Shown one piece after another: positions 1 through 7,059 of a stretch of 47,287 nucleotides of DNA (position 1 is the stretch's first letter; each line of letters begins with the position of its first letter). Under the pieces are notes generated by a model. That model did not search any database. It had not been told where the DNA came from and was given only the letters and a program-made list of their open reading frames with translations. Source of the stretch: DASVLX01 sp035552275 (GTDB lineage Bacteria > Actinomycetota > Actinomycetes > Mycobacteriales > Pseudonocardiaceae); the NCBI GenBank assembly GCA_035552275.1, contig DASZLR010000103.1, positions 1 to 47,287 on the forward strand, written 5' to 3'. Both the position numbers and the translations under genes were made by a program.

Positions 1-743
1 CCTTCGTCAGTCTGGAAGGCCAGGACGACAATCCGGCCAACCTGACGGCTGCCGAGATCGCCGAGCATCCGTTCGGCACGCCGCGGTTCACCGGACGGCG
101 CTGGCCGCTGGCCGACGTTCGGCTGCTCGCGCCGATCCTGCCCACCAAGGTGGTGTGCGTGGGGAAGAACTACGCCGACCACGCTCAGGAGATGGGCGGC
201 GATGCGCCAGCTGATCCGGTGATCTTCATGAAGCCGAACACCGCCGTGATCGGCCCGAACGCGGCGATCAAGCTGCCCGCCGATTCGACTCGCGTCGACT
301 ACGAGGGCGAGTTGGCCGTGGTGATCGGCGCGCCGTGCCGGGACGTGCCGGCCGATCGGGCGGCTGGTGTGCTACTCGGCGCCACGATCGCCAACGACGT
401 GACAGCCCGCGATCACCAGCAGGCCGACGGCCAGTGGACCAGGGCGAAGGGTCACGACACGTTCTGCCCGCTCGGGCCGTGGATCGACACCGAGATCAAC
501 CCCGCCGATCTCGCGCTGCGCACCGAAGTCGACGGCGAGATCAGGCAGAACTCGCGCACATCGCTGCTGCTGCACGGCATCGGCGAGATCGTGGAGTGGA
601 TCTCCCGGGTGATGACCCTGCTGCCCGGCGATGTGATCCTCACCGGCACCCCCGCCGGCGTCGGCCCGATCATCGCCGGCCAGACGGTCTCGGTCAGCAT
701 CGAGGGCCTCGGCACGCTGACCAACCCGGTCACCGGACGCTGA
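1..743 (+). CDS. Fumarylacetoacetate hydrolase family protein (5' partial)
   Basis: The reading frame is already open at base 3 and runs to a TGA at 741-743, so the N-terminus lies outside the window. The GTG near 150 is internal, because family sequence (PILPTKVVCVGKNYADH) continues upstream of it. FAH superfamily marks seen in order are VGKNYADH, the acidic metal-binding DYEGELAVVIG, VTARDHQ, KGHDTFCPLGPW and LTGTPAGVG. Known members are soluble Mg/Mn-dependent hydrolases, decarboxylases or isomerases of 2-oxo acids such as 2-hydroxyhepta-2,4-diene-1,7-dioate or acylpyruvates. The substrate cannot be read from the sequence. A gene of this family also stands next to gltX in mycobacteria, so it belongs to the conserved block rather than to an insertion. 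Confidence 0.9.
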   Translation, partial: FVSLEGQDDNPANLTAAEIAEHPFGTPRFTGRRWPLADVRLLAPILPTKVVCVGKNYADHAQEMGGDAPADPVIFMKPNTAVIGPNAAIKLPADSTRVDYEGELAVVIGAPCRDVPADRAAGVLLGATIANDVTARDHQQADGQWTRAKGHDTFCPLGPWIDTEINPADLALRTEVDGEIRQNSRTSLLLHGIGEIVEWISRVMTLLPGDVILTGTPAGVGPIIAGQTVSVSIEGLGTLTNPVTGR

Positions 744-801
744 GCAGATCGTCGCCGGGCAGATCGTCGCTGAGGAGATCGTCGCTGAGAAAATCTCAGC
801 A
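742..801. repeat. 15-bp tandem repeat, four units, ending in a hairpin
   Basis: Directly after the FAH stop codon four 15-bp units follow (742, 757, 772, 787); the first three share the core AGATCGTCGC and the fourth is diverged. The last unit forms a 7-bp stem with a 3-nt loop (GCTGAGA aaa TCTCAGC, 784-800), which could act as a weak transcription terminator for the FAH gene. Confidence 0.6.
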
Positions 802-845
802 GTTTCCGCCCACGGTGAACTGACCACTCGCGCACTGTGGATTGT

Positions 846-860
846 GGTTGCCTGGCAACC
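846..860. promoter_or_regulatory. Palindromic operator touching the ATG at 861
   Basis: GGTTGCCTGGCAACC is a perfect 7-1-7 palindrome ending one base before the ATG of the hydrolase remnant. TTGCC/GGCAA half-sites resemble those of MarR-type repressors, but the regulator is not known. It looks like a surviving operator of the broken gene. Confidence 0.5.
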
Positions 861-1025
861 ATGAGAGTGATCTTCGTGCCTGGGGCCGCTGTGGTCGACA
901 CCGTGGTGGACGCCGTAGTGGACGCCGCCCGGTGGTGGCACCGGATGGTCGATCCGTTGGCGGCCAAGGCAATCCGTGGTGTCGCGACGGAACTGCCTAG
1001 TTGCGGGCCGGACCTGGTGGGCGGC
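861..1025 (+). pseudogene. N-terminal remnant of an alpha/beta-fold hydrolase
   Basis: From ATG 861 about 55 codons read like the first strand-loop-helix of a small alpha/beta hydrolase: MRVIFVPGA, then ARWWHRMVDPLA, then VATELPSCG. This is the usual 'HGA...WWHR...LA..G......LPSCG' opening of that family. After DLVGG the frame runs into the antisense of the convergent FAD monooxygenase, so the nucleophile elbow and catalytic triad are missing. The start is also expanded by three 12-bp tandem units (891-926) that encode VVDT-VVDA-VVDA. I read it as a deletion remnant left beside its own operator. A short genuine protein is possible but less likely. Confidence 0.55.
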
Positions 1026-1054
1026 TGGCGGAGGGGATCGCCTCGATTACGGAG

Positions 1055-2347
1055 TCAGCCGGCGAGCCAGCTGTTCGGGTCCGGTGCCATCGTCCCGCCG
1101 GGACGGGCGAAGGCCGGCGCGTGCTCGGGGCGCGGGCCGATCGCCATCAGGTACGCCGGAACCCGGCGCAGCAACGGGAATCGCTGGATCACCTTGAGCG
1201 GCAGCGGCGACACCCGGGTGCGGCGCCGCTGAAGCCGGCCCTCGACCGCCGGCTCCAGCAGGGCCGCGTGCAGGATGCGTTGCAGGCCCTGCATCACCGC
1301 CGTGGGCATCGCTCGGCGCCGCTGCACCCTGGCCAGGTCCGCCGGCCGCACCACGTGCCGGCGCAGCGGTTCGGCGAGCAGCGTCGCCGTGGCCACCGCG
1401 TCCTGAATGGCGAGGTTGATGCCGACTCCGCCGGCCGGGGACATGGCGTGCGCCGCGTCGCCGATGCACAGCAGGCCGTCGACGTACCACCGGGAAAGCC
1501 GGTTCAGCCGGACGTCGAGCAGCTTGACGTCGTCCAGGCTGGCGATGGCGTCGAGCCGGTCGGCCAGTTCCGGGAACAGCGCCGCGATCCGTTCCCGGAA
1601 CCGTGGCAGGCCCTCCGCGCGCAGCGTGGGATCGAAGCCTTTCCGGTTGAAATAGGCGATCTGGTAGTACTCGTCGCGGCCGATGGTGAGCGCGATCTCC
1701 GATCCGACCAGCCGGGCCCGCACGTCGGTCAGCTCGTCGTCGGCACGCCGGGGCACCCGCACCCACCAGGTGTCCATCGGCACGTGGTACTCGCGCGGCC
1801 GCAGCCCGGCGGCCTCGCGCAGCACCGACCACCGGCCGTCAGTGGCGACGACCAGATCGGCGCGCAGTTCGCCGTCGTGCCCGTCGGCGCAGCGGTACCG
1901 CACGCCGGTCACCCGGCCGCGATCCCTGGTCACGCCGGTGACCTCGGTGCTCATCCGCAGGGTGAACGTCGGCTCGGCCTTGCCGGCCTCGGCGAGCAGA
2001 TCCAGCAGATCCCACTGCGGCACCATGGCGATGTACTGGTACTTGCCCGGCAGCGAGCCATAGTCGGTGACCCGCACCGAGGTGCCGTCCGGGCCGGGGA
2101 AGGAGAAGCTGTCCACCCGGCTGTGCGGGAGCTGGTTGAAGGCGTCCGCCAGGCCCAGCTCGTCCAGCAGCTGAAGGGTCGAGGCATGCACCGTGTCGCC
2201 GCGGAAGTCGCGCAGGAAGTCGGCGTGCTTCTCCAGCACGGTGACCGCCACGCCGGCCCTCGCCAGCAGCAGCCCGAGCACCATCCCGGCTGGCCCACCG
2301 CCGGCCACCACGCAGGTCGTGCGCTCGGTCCCCGTCGCTGTGTTCAT
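1055..2347 (-). CDS. FAD-dependent monooxygenase (aromatic hydroxylase type)
   Basis: The 430-residue protein is a class A flavoprotein monooxygenase homologue: Rossmann motif AGGGPAGMVLGLLLARAG with VTVLEKH near residues 15-40, the DG motif LVVATDGRWSVLR in the middle, and the second FAD motif LLCIGDAAHAMSPAGGVG followed by NLAIQDAV. Such enzymes hydroxylate small aromatic or polyketide substrates using NAD(P)H and O2; some inactivate antibiotics such as rifamycins. The substrate is not readable here. ATG 2347 fits the start of the nucleotide-binding fold and has a purine-rich region upstream. The promoter holds a TTCAAC-N4-GTTGAA operator (2366-2387) that is shared with the ABC exporter at 10.5-11.9 kb, so the gene is probably repressed by a TetR-like protein and induced by a compound. 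It is divergent from gltX. Confidence 0.85.
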   Translation of the reverse strand: MNTATGTERTTCVVAGGGPAGMVLGLLLARAGVAVTVLEKHADFLRDFRGDTVHASTLQLLDELGLADAFNQLPHSRVDSFSFPGPDGTSVRVTDYGSLPGKYQYIAMVPQWDLLDLLAEAGKAEPTFTLRMSTEVTGVTRDRGRVTGVRYRCADGHDGELRADLVVATDGRWSVLREAAGLRPREYHVPMDTWWVRVPRRADDELTDVRARLVGSEIALTIGRDEYYQIAYFNRKGFDPTLRAEGLPRFRERIAALFPELADRLDAIASLDDVKLLDVRLNRLSRWYVDGLLCIGDAAHAMSPAGGVGINLAIQDAVATATLLAEPLRRHVVRPADLARVQRRRAMPTAVMQGLQRILHAALLEPAVEGRLQRRRTRVSPLPLKVIQRFPLLRRVPAYLMAIGPRPEHAPAFARPGGTMAPDPNSWLAG

Positions 2348-2365
2348 CGACCTCGCCCCCTTCTT

Positions 2366-2387
2366 ATTTTCAACGTTTGTTGAATAT
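2366..2387. promoter_or_regulatory. Operator TTCAAC-N4-GTTGAA before the FAD monooxygenase
   Basis: The core TTCAACGTTTGTTGAA (2369-2384) is a perfect 6-4-6 inverted repeat that extends imperfectly to 9-bp arms. It lies about 20 bp upstream of the monooxygenase ATG and about 65 bp upstream of gltX. The half-sites and spacer length are the same as at 11921-11946. Confidence 0.75.
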
Positions 2388-2451
2388 CTTCAGGATGAAC
2401 CTCACCGGCCGCCACGTCAAGGCCAAGACCGGCAGATACGCTGAGCCAGTT

Positions 2452-3948
2452 ATGGCTGACACCTCCGCGCCCGCCGTGCGCGTCCGCTTCTGTCCGTCCC
2501 CCACCGGGATTCCGCACGTCGGGCTGATCCGCACCGCCCTGTTCAACTGGGCGTTCGCCCGGCACAACGGGGGAGTCTTCGTGTTCCGCGTCGAGGACAC
2601 CGACGCCGCCCGCGACTCCGAGGACAGCTACTCCGCGTTGCTGGACGCGCTGCGCTGGCTGGGACTGGACTGGGACGAGGGTCCGGAGGTCGGCGGCCCG
2701 TACGGCCCGTACCGGCAGAGCCTGCGCCGAGACAGCTACGCCGACGTCGTGCTGCGGCTGCTCGCGGCCGGCGAGCTCTACGAGTCCTTCGCCAGCAACG
2801 AGGAGATCGAGGCCCGGCACCGCGCCGCCGGCCGCGATCCCAAGCTCGGCTACGACAATGCCGACCGCAATCTCACCGAGGACCAGCGCGCCGCGCTGCG
2901 TGCCGACGGTCGCGCGCCGGTGCTGCGGCTGCGGATGCCGGACGAGGACATCACCTTCACCGACCTGGTGCGCGGCGAGGTGACCTTCAAGGTCGGCTCG
3001 GTGCCCGACCCGGTGCTGGTCCGCGCCAACGGCCAGCCGCTGTACACGCTGACCAATCCGGTGGACGACGCGCTGATGCGGATCACCCACGTGATCCGCG
3101 GCGAGGACCTGTTGCCGTCCACCCCCCGCCAGATCGCCCTGTACGCGGCGCTGCGGCGGATCGGCGTGACGGACCGAACCCCGGAGTTCGGCCACCTGCC
3201 GCTGGTGCGCGGCGAGGGCAACCGCAAACTGTCCAAACGGGACCCGGAGTCGAATCTGTTCCACTACCGGGACCGCGGCTTCCTGCCCGAAGGTCTGTTG
3301 AACTACCTCGCCACGCTCGGCTGGGGCATTGCCGACGACCGCGACGTGTTCAGCCTGGCCGAGATGATCAAGGCCTTCGACATCCACCGGGTCAATTCCA
3401 ACGCCGCCCGCTTCGATCTGAAGAAGGCCGAGGCGATCAACGCCGCGCACCTGCGCGCGCTGCCGCCGGCCGAGTTCGTCCGGCGGGTGACGCCGTACCT
3501 GGTGGCCGCCGGCCTGTTGCCGGAATCGCCGCAGTCGGATGTGCTGGCCGTGTTGACGGCGATCGGGCCGATGGTGCAGGAGCGGATCACCGTGCTGTCC
3601 GAGGCCGCCGGCATGCTGGCCTTCCTCTTCACCGACGAGACGGCCTACGCGCCGGAGCCCGAGTCGGCGGCCAAGGCGCTCGGCCCGGACGCTCAGCCGG
3701 TGCTCGACGCCTCGCTGGCCGCGTTGCGAGCGATGCCGGAGTGGTCGGCGTCGGCGATCGAGCAGGCGCTGAAGGAGTCGCTGGTGGACGGGCTGGGTCT
3801 CAAGCCCCGCAAGGCGTTCGCGCCAGTGCGGGTCGCGGTCACCGGCCGGACCGTGTCGCCGCCGCTGTACGAGTCGATGGAGTTGTTGGGCCGGGACCGC
3901 TCGCTGGGCCGGCTTGAGCGAGCCAGGGTGACCGACAGCACTGGGTGA
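2452..3948 (+). CDS. gltX: Glutamate-tRNA ligase
   Basis: Class I aminoacyl-tRNA synthetase of 498 residues that charges tRNA-Glu with glutamate in the cytosol. Seen: the opening VRFCPSPTGIPHVGLIRTAL with the HVG form of the HIGH motif near residues 10-27, and the KLSKRD ATP-binding loop near residue 260. The C-terminal anticodon-binding domain is present, and the length is normal. ATG 2452 is chosen because the conserved domain begins ten residues later. Actinobacteria usually lack GlnRS, so the enzyme is probably non-discriminating and also misacylates tRNA-Gln for the amidotransferase. The neighbouring genes for exactly these two tRNAs (4976-5168) fit that role. Confidence 0.97.
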   Translation: MADTSAPAVRVRFCPSPTGIPHVGLIRTALFNWAFARHNGGVFVFRVEDTDAARDSEDSYSALLDALRWLGLDWDEGPEVGGPYGPYRQSLRRDSYADVVLRLLAAGELYESFASNEEIEARHRAAGRDPKLGYDNADRNLTEDQRAALRADGRAPVLRLRMPDEDITFTDLVRGEVTFKVGSVPDPVLVRANGQPLYTLTNPVDDALMRITHVIRGEDLLPSTPRQIALYAALRRIGVTDRTPEFGHLPLVRGEGNRKLSKRDPESNLFHYRDRGFLPEGLLNYLATLGWGIADDRDVFSLAEMIKAFDIHRVNSNAARFDLKKAEAINAAHLRALPPAEFVRRVTPYLVAAGLLPESPQSDVLAVLTAIGPMVQERITVLSEAAGMLAFLFTDETAYAPEPESAAKALGPDAQPVLDASLAALRAMPEWSASAIEQALKESLVDGLGLKPRKAFAPVRVAVTGRTVSPPLYESMELLGRDRSLGRLERARVTDSTG

Positions 3949-4141
3949 CAGACGGCACAGCCGGTTGAACGGCGCGCGAACGGCTTCTGACGAGTCTGGA
4001 TCGTCACAGTAGTCACCGTCGGCCGAAGTTTCACCGCTTTGGCCGAATCGGAGCCAACTGATTCATGTCTAGCCTCCCTGAGTGACTTTCGGCCGCGCGA
4101 CTTTCGTACCCGAGCAACGACACCCGCGAGCCGCCGGGGAG

Positions 4142-4846
4142 GTGACGGCCGGCATCCGCGCGGTGACCCTGGACGTTGACGACACCTTGGTGGATCACAC
4201 CGCGTCGAGCCGGGCCGCGTTGCGGCTGCTGCTCGGCCACGACGACGCCTGGCCTTTGTGGACACAGGTCACCGACGAGAACGTCGCGCGGGTGGTGGCC
4301 GGCGAGGTCGACTCGGACAACATGCGCTGGCAGCGCACCCAGGAGTTCTTCGGGTGGCTGGGGGAGTCGCTGTGCGACGCCGAGGCGATGCGTCGCGAGC
4401 AGGTTCGGGTGCAGGCCATGCGGCAGGGCTGGCGGCTGTTCGCCGACGCCCGGCCGTGTCTGGAATGGCTGAACGCGGCGGGCGTGCGGGTTGCGGTGAT
4501 CACCAACGCGTCCGGGTCGCACCAACGGCAGAAGCTGGCCAACCTCGGTGTGGCGGAGTTCATCGACGAGGTGCTGATCGCCGGGGAGCTGGGGTTGGCC
4601 AAACCGGACCCGAAGATCTTCCGGGTGGCGTGCGCCAGGCTGGGTGCCGAGCCCGACGAGGTGGCCCACGTGGGCGACCGGCTCGACCTCGACGCCATCG
4701 GCGCCCGGGACGCCGGACTGGCCGGTGTCTGGCTGGACAGACACGGGCCGGCCGGTGGTGCCCCGCCGGCTGGCGTTTCGATGATCACCCACCTGGGTCA
4801 GCTGCCCGAACTGCTGGTCTGCGAGCTCGACCTGGTGGTCGGCTGA
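4142..4846 (+). CDS. HAD family hydrolase
   Basis: Haloacid dehalogenase superfamily phosphatase of about 234 residues. The four motifs are visible: I, VTLDVDDTLVDH, with the nucleophile and acid Asp; II, VAVITNAS; III, the Lys of LGLAKPDPKIF; and IV, HVGDRLDLDAIGARDAG. A helical cap of subclass IA lies between motifs I and II. It should hydrolyse a small phosphorylated metabolite in the cytosol; the substrate is unknown. The start is uncertain: GTG 4142 sits directly on a GGGGAGG sequence, too close for a normal ribosome-binding site, and GTG 4082 would add 20 residues without family character. The gene lies between gltX and the tRNA genes. Confidence 0.85.
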   Translation: MTAGIRAVTLDVDDTLVDHTASSRAALRLLLGHDDAWPLWTQVTDENVARVVAGEVDSDNMRWQRTQEFFGWLGESLCDAEAMRREQVRVQAMRQGWRLFADARPCLEWLNAAGVRVAVITNASGSHQRQKLANLGVAEFIDEVLIAGELGLAKPDPKIFRVACARLGAEPDEVAHVGDRLDLDAIGARDAGLAGVWLDRHGPAGGAPPAGVSMITHLGQLPELLVCELDLVVG

Positions 4847-4975
4847 CTGAAGGAGATCATGCTGGGGTGTGGTCGGCGGGGGCCGGTTTCCGCTCGCCGG
4901 CCCGCTTCGGCTACTATTTCTTCTCGGCAGGGGGACGGCGGCGCGGGACACCGCAACCGTGGTCCATGATCCTGT

Positions 4976-5047
4976 TGGGGTATGGTGTAATTGGCAGCAC
5001 GGCTGATTCTGGTTCAGTCAGTCTAGGTTCGAGTCCTGGTACCCCAG
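4976..5047 (+). tRNA. tRNA-Gln (anticodon CTG)
   Basis: The acceptor stem pairs TGGGGTA (4976-4982) with TACCCCA (5040-5046), followed by discriminator G. The anticodon loop TTCTGGT (5007-5013) sits on a GCTGA/TCAGT stem and gives anticodon CTG at 5009-5011. The T arm contains GTTCGAGTC. CCA is encoded just after the discriminator (5048-5050). Confidence 0.95.
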
Positions 5048-5095
5048 CCAAGTGGATGAGCTTATGTTCATCGCTTGACCATGGTCGAATCCCAT

Positions 5096-5168
5096 GGCCC
5101 CGTCGTCTAGCGGCCTAGGACGCCGCCCTCTCAAGGCGGTAGCGAGGGTTCAAATCCCTTCGGGGCTA
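5096..5168 (+). tRNA. tRNA-Glu (anticodon CTC)
   Basis: The acceptor stem pairs GGCCCCG (5096-5102) with CGGGGCT (5161-5167), with a terminal G-U pair and discriminator A. The anticodon stem CCGCC/GGCGG encloses loop CTCTCAA with anticodon CTC at 5130-5132. The T arm reads GGTTCAAATCC. CCA is not encoded (ACG follows). It lies 48 bp after tRNA-Gln and is probably co-transcribed with it. Confidence 0.95.
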
Positions 5169-5177
5169 CGCTCCTGA

Positions 5178-5214
5178 GCGACCCCTGTCTGCGGAAAGCG
5201 CAGACAGGGGTCGC
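5178..5214 (+). terminator. Terminator hairpin after tRNA-Glu
   Basis: A perfect 16-bp stem (GCGACCCCTGTCTGCG, loop GAAAG, complementary arm 5199-5214) starts 9 bp after tRNA-Glu and is followed by a modest T-rich run (TTCGTTGTGTTTT). It is a strong factor-independent terminator of the tRNA unit. Confidence 0.85.
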
Positions 5215-5229
5215 TTCGTTGTGTTTTCT

Positions 5230-5244
5230 GGGGGCCAAGCCCCC
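5230..5244. other. GC-rich hairpin GGGGGC-CAA-GCCCCC
   Basis: Perfect 6-3-6 inverted repeat without a T tract, followed by a second imperfect G/C palindrome around 5250-5275 (GGGCTTCGCCC). Such elements are common beside tRNA terminators in high-GC actinomycetes. A second terminator or RNA-processing signal is possible. Confidence 0.4.
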
Positions 5245-5308
5245 AGGCCCCGGCCGGTGGGCTTCGCCCCCGGACCCCCGTAGCTTGGTGGGTGGTCGAG
5301 TTGCTCTT

Positions 5309-5423
5309 GCGACCAGATTGCCAGCACCTCGGCGACCAGATCGCCAGCGACTGTGCGGCCAGATTGCAGGCAAGGTGGCGGCAGAATTGCAGTGTGTCCT
5401 GTGACCAAGCCGCAGTCAGTGGC
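5309..5423 (+). repeat. Five direct repeats with exact 23-bp period upstream of the DUF4143 ATPase
   Basis: Units start at 5309, 5332, 5355, 5378 and 5401. The consensus opens with GCGACCAGATTGC. Units 1 and 2 share 18 of 23 positions, and conservation falls toward the gene, whose GTG is at 5435. The fixed period resembles iterons, that is, a row of binding sites for one protein. No other function is visible in this stretch. Confidence 0.75.
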
Positions 5424-5434
5424 ATACTGCAGAC

Positions 5435-6682
5435 GTGACGGCACCTGGGCTCATACCGCGGCGGGCACAATCGCTCGCTGAAGAAGCGATGACCGACACC
5501 CGTGTTGTCCTGATCAACGGAGCGCGGCAGTCCGGCAAGAGCACCCTGGTGCGGGTCGTCGCCGACGACCAGAAGATAGAGTTGCGCAACCTCGATCTGG
5601 AACGCGATCTACGCGCCGCCCAGGATGATCCGGACGGGTTCGTCGACTTCGATCAGCTCATGGTGATCGACGAGATTCAGCGAGCGCCCGAGCTGTTTCT
5701 GGCGATCAAGGCCAGCGTCGATGCCGATCCTAGGCCCGGACACTTCCTGCTCACCGGCTCGTCCCAGGTACTCGCGCTTCGCGGGCTCCCTGACACGCTA
5801 CCGGGTCGGATGGAAACCATCGAACTGTGGCCGCTGTCGCAGGGTGAGATCGACAACGAGCCCGATGGGTTCATTGACGCGGCGTTCGCGCAGGGGCCGA
5901 AGCTACGTCACAACTCATCGCTGCGGAGGATCGACTATGCGGAACGTGTCGTTCGCGGTGGCTTCCCGGAGGCCGTCAGGCGCGTCGATCCTGACCGGCG
6001 GGCCCGCTTCTTCGAGTCATACGTGAGCGACCTGATCGACCGCGACGTCAAACAGTTGAGTGAGATCGAACGGCTCGCCCAACTGGACATGATGCTGCGC
6101 CTCGTCGCGGCGCGTAACGCCAACCTCCTGGTGCCGTCATCGCTTGCCACCGAGACCGGGTTGTCGTTTCATACTGTCCAGCGTTACCTGAGCTTGCTCG
6201 AAGAGGTCTTCCTCATCAGACGGATTCCGGCCTGGTCACGCAATCTCAGCTCCCGCGCGGTCGCCACACCCAAGGTGACGTTTGTCGATTCGGGAATCGC
6301 AGCCAACATGCTGCAGGCTGACGCGGAAAGTCTCGTCCGTCCTGGCGGCTTGTTCGGTCCGTTGTTGGAGGGCTTCGTCGCCATGGAGTTGGCCCGCCAG
6401 CTGACCTGGTCCAACACCCGCGCCACGTTGTACCACTACCGCACCAAAGACAAGATCGAAGTCGACGTCGTGCTGGAAAATCGCCGTGGCCAGATAGTCG
6501 GCATTGAAGTCAAGGCAGCCACCGCGGTTGGTTCTCAGGACTTCCGCGGGCTCAAGCATCTCGCCGATCGCGTGGGCGACGACTTCATCGCGGGCTACGT
6601 CCTCTACACCGGCGACAAAACGCTGCCGTTTGGGCCGAAGTTTCGGGCCGTGCCGGTGAGTGCGCTCTGGCAGGTTGGCTGA
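5435..6682 (+). CDS. AAA-type ATPase with DUF4143 domain
   Basis: The 415-residue protein belongs to the AAA_14/DUF4143 family. The N-terminal P-loop is VVLINGARQSGKST (near residues 25-38), Walker B is LMVIDEIQRAPEL, and a sensor-like HFLLTGSS follows. A middle section, YVSDLIDRDVKQLSEI, and a winged-helix-like part lead to a C-terminal nuclease-like fold with KIEVDVVLE...IVGIEVKAAT, resembling the D-Xn-ExK core of PD-(D/E)XK enzymes. The cellular role of this widespread family is unknown; members often sit in accessory regions. GTG 5435 is chosen because the family motif IPRRAQ precedes MTDTRVV. Its promoter region consists of 23-bp repeats, and it faces a small gene across only 5 bp. Confidence 0.85.
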   Translation: MTAPGLIPRRAQSLAEEAMTDTRVVLINGARQSGKSTLVRVVADDQKIELRNLDLERDLRAAQDDPDGFVDFDQLMVIDEIQRAPELFLAIKASVDADPRPGHFLLTGSSQVLALRGLPDTLPGRMETIELWPLSQGEIDNEPDGFIDAAFAQGPKLRHNSSLRRIDYAERVVRGGFPEAVRRVDPDRRARFFESYVSDLIDRDVKQLSEIERLAQLDMMLRLVAARNANLLVPSSLATETGLSFHTVQRYLSLLEEVFLIRRIPAWSRNLSSRAVATPKVTFVDSGIAANMLQADAESLVRPGGLFGPLLEGFVAMELARQLTWSNTRATLYHYRTKDKIEVDVVLENRRGQIVGIEVKAATAVGSQDFRGLKHLADRVGDDFIAGYVLYTGDKTLPFGPKFRAVPVSALWQVG

Positions 6683-6687
6683 CCGGA

Positions 6688-6930
6688 TCACTTGTGCTCG
6701 CTGCCGAGTTCCCATCTCGACAACGCGGTCGCGGCGAAGCGGAGGACGGACCGCCACCACGGACGTCGCCGGAGATCGCCATCCTGCGGCGACCTGGGGG
6801 TGGGCGAAGCGGGCAGGCCAAGCCGGCGGGGCACCCCGTGGCTCGGCAGGACCAGGTAGTGGGCGGGTTGGCCTGCCGCCAACGCCGGATCGGTCGGCAG
6901 CACGCCAGACGAATTGAATGGGGCGGACAT
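6688..6930 (-). CDS. Small hypothetical protein (80 residues)
   Basis: Not recognised. The ATG at 6930 has GGAGGG four bases upstream, and codon third positions are mostly G or C, as in real genes here. The protein begins MSAPFNSSGVLPTDPAL, contains LAAGQPAHYLVLP, and ends in a basic, aromatic stretch WWRSVLRFAATALSRWE that could form an amphipathic helix. It converges on the DUF4143 ATPase with a 5-bp gap. The overlapping minus-strand frame starting near 7063 looks like a shadow. Confidence 0.45.
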   Translation of the reverse strand: MSAPFNSSGVLPTDPALAAGQPAHYLVLPSHGVPRRLGLPASPTPRSPQDGDLRRRPWWRSVLRFAATALSRWELGSEHK

Positions 6931-7059
6931 TGGTCCCTCCACGACGAGCCGGCAGCATCAGGGCACACCGACGACGGTCTTTCTGGAGGGAACAAGCCCG
7001 ATAGGGACAGAGCCGACCCAAGCCCAACTGTGAGCAGACAAACTGTAGGAACCGTGTTG

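Noticed and set aside
4859..4969. 36-codon ORF with perfect AAGGAGATC-ATG before tRNA-Gln
   Set aside because: Its codons show no G/C third-position bias, the peptide is Arg/Gly low complexity, and it lies in the tRNA promoter and leader region.
5230..5423. CRISPR-like array before the ATPase
   Set aside because: The repeats are contiguous with 23-bp period and degenerate, without spacers, and no cas genes are nearby.
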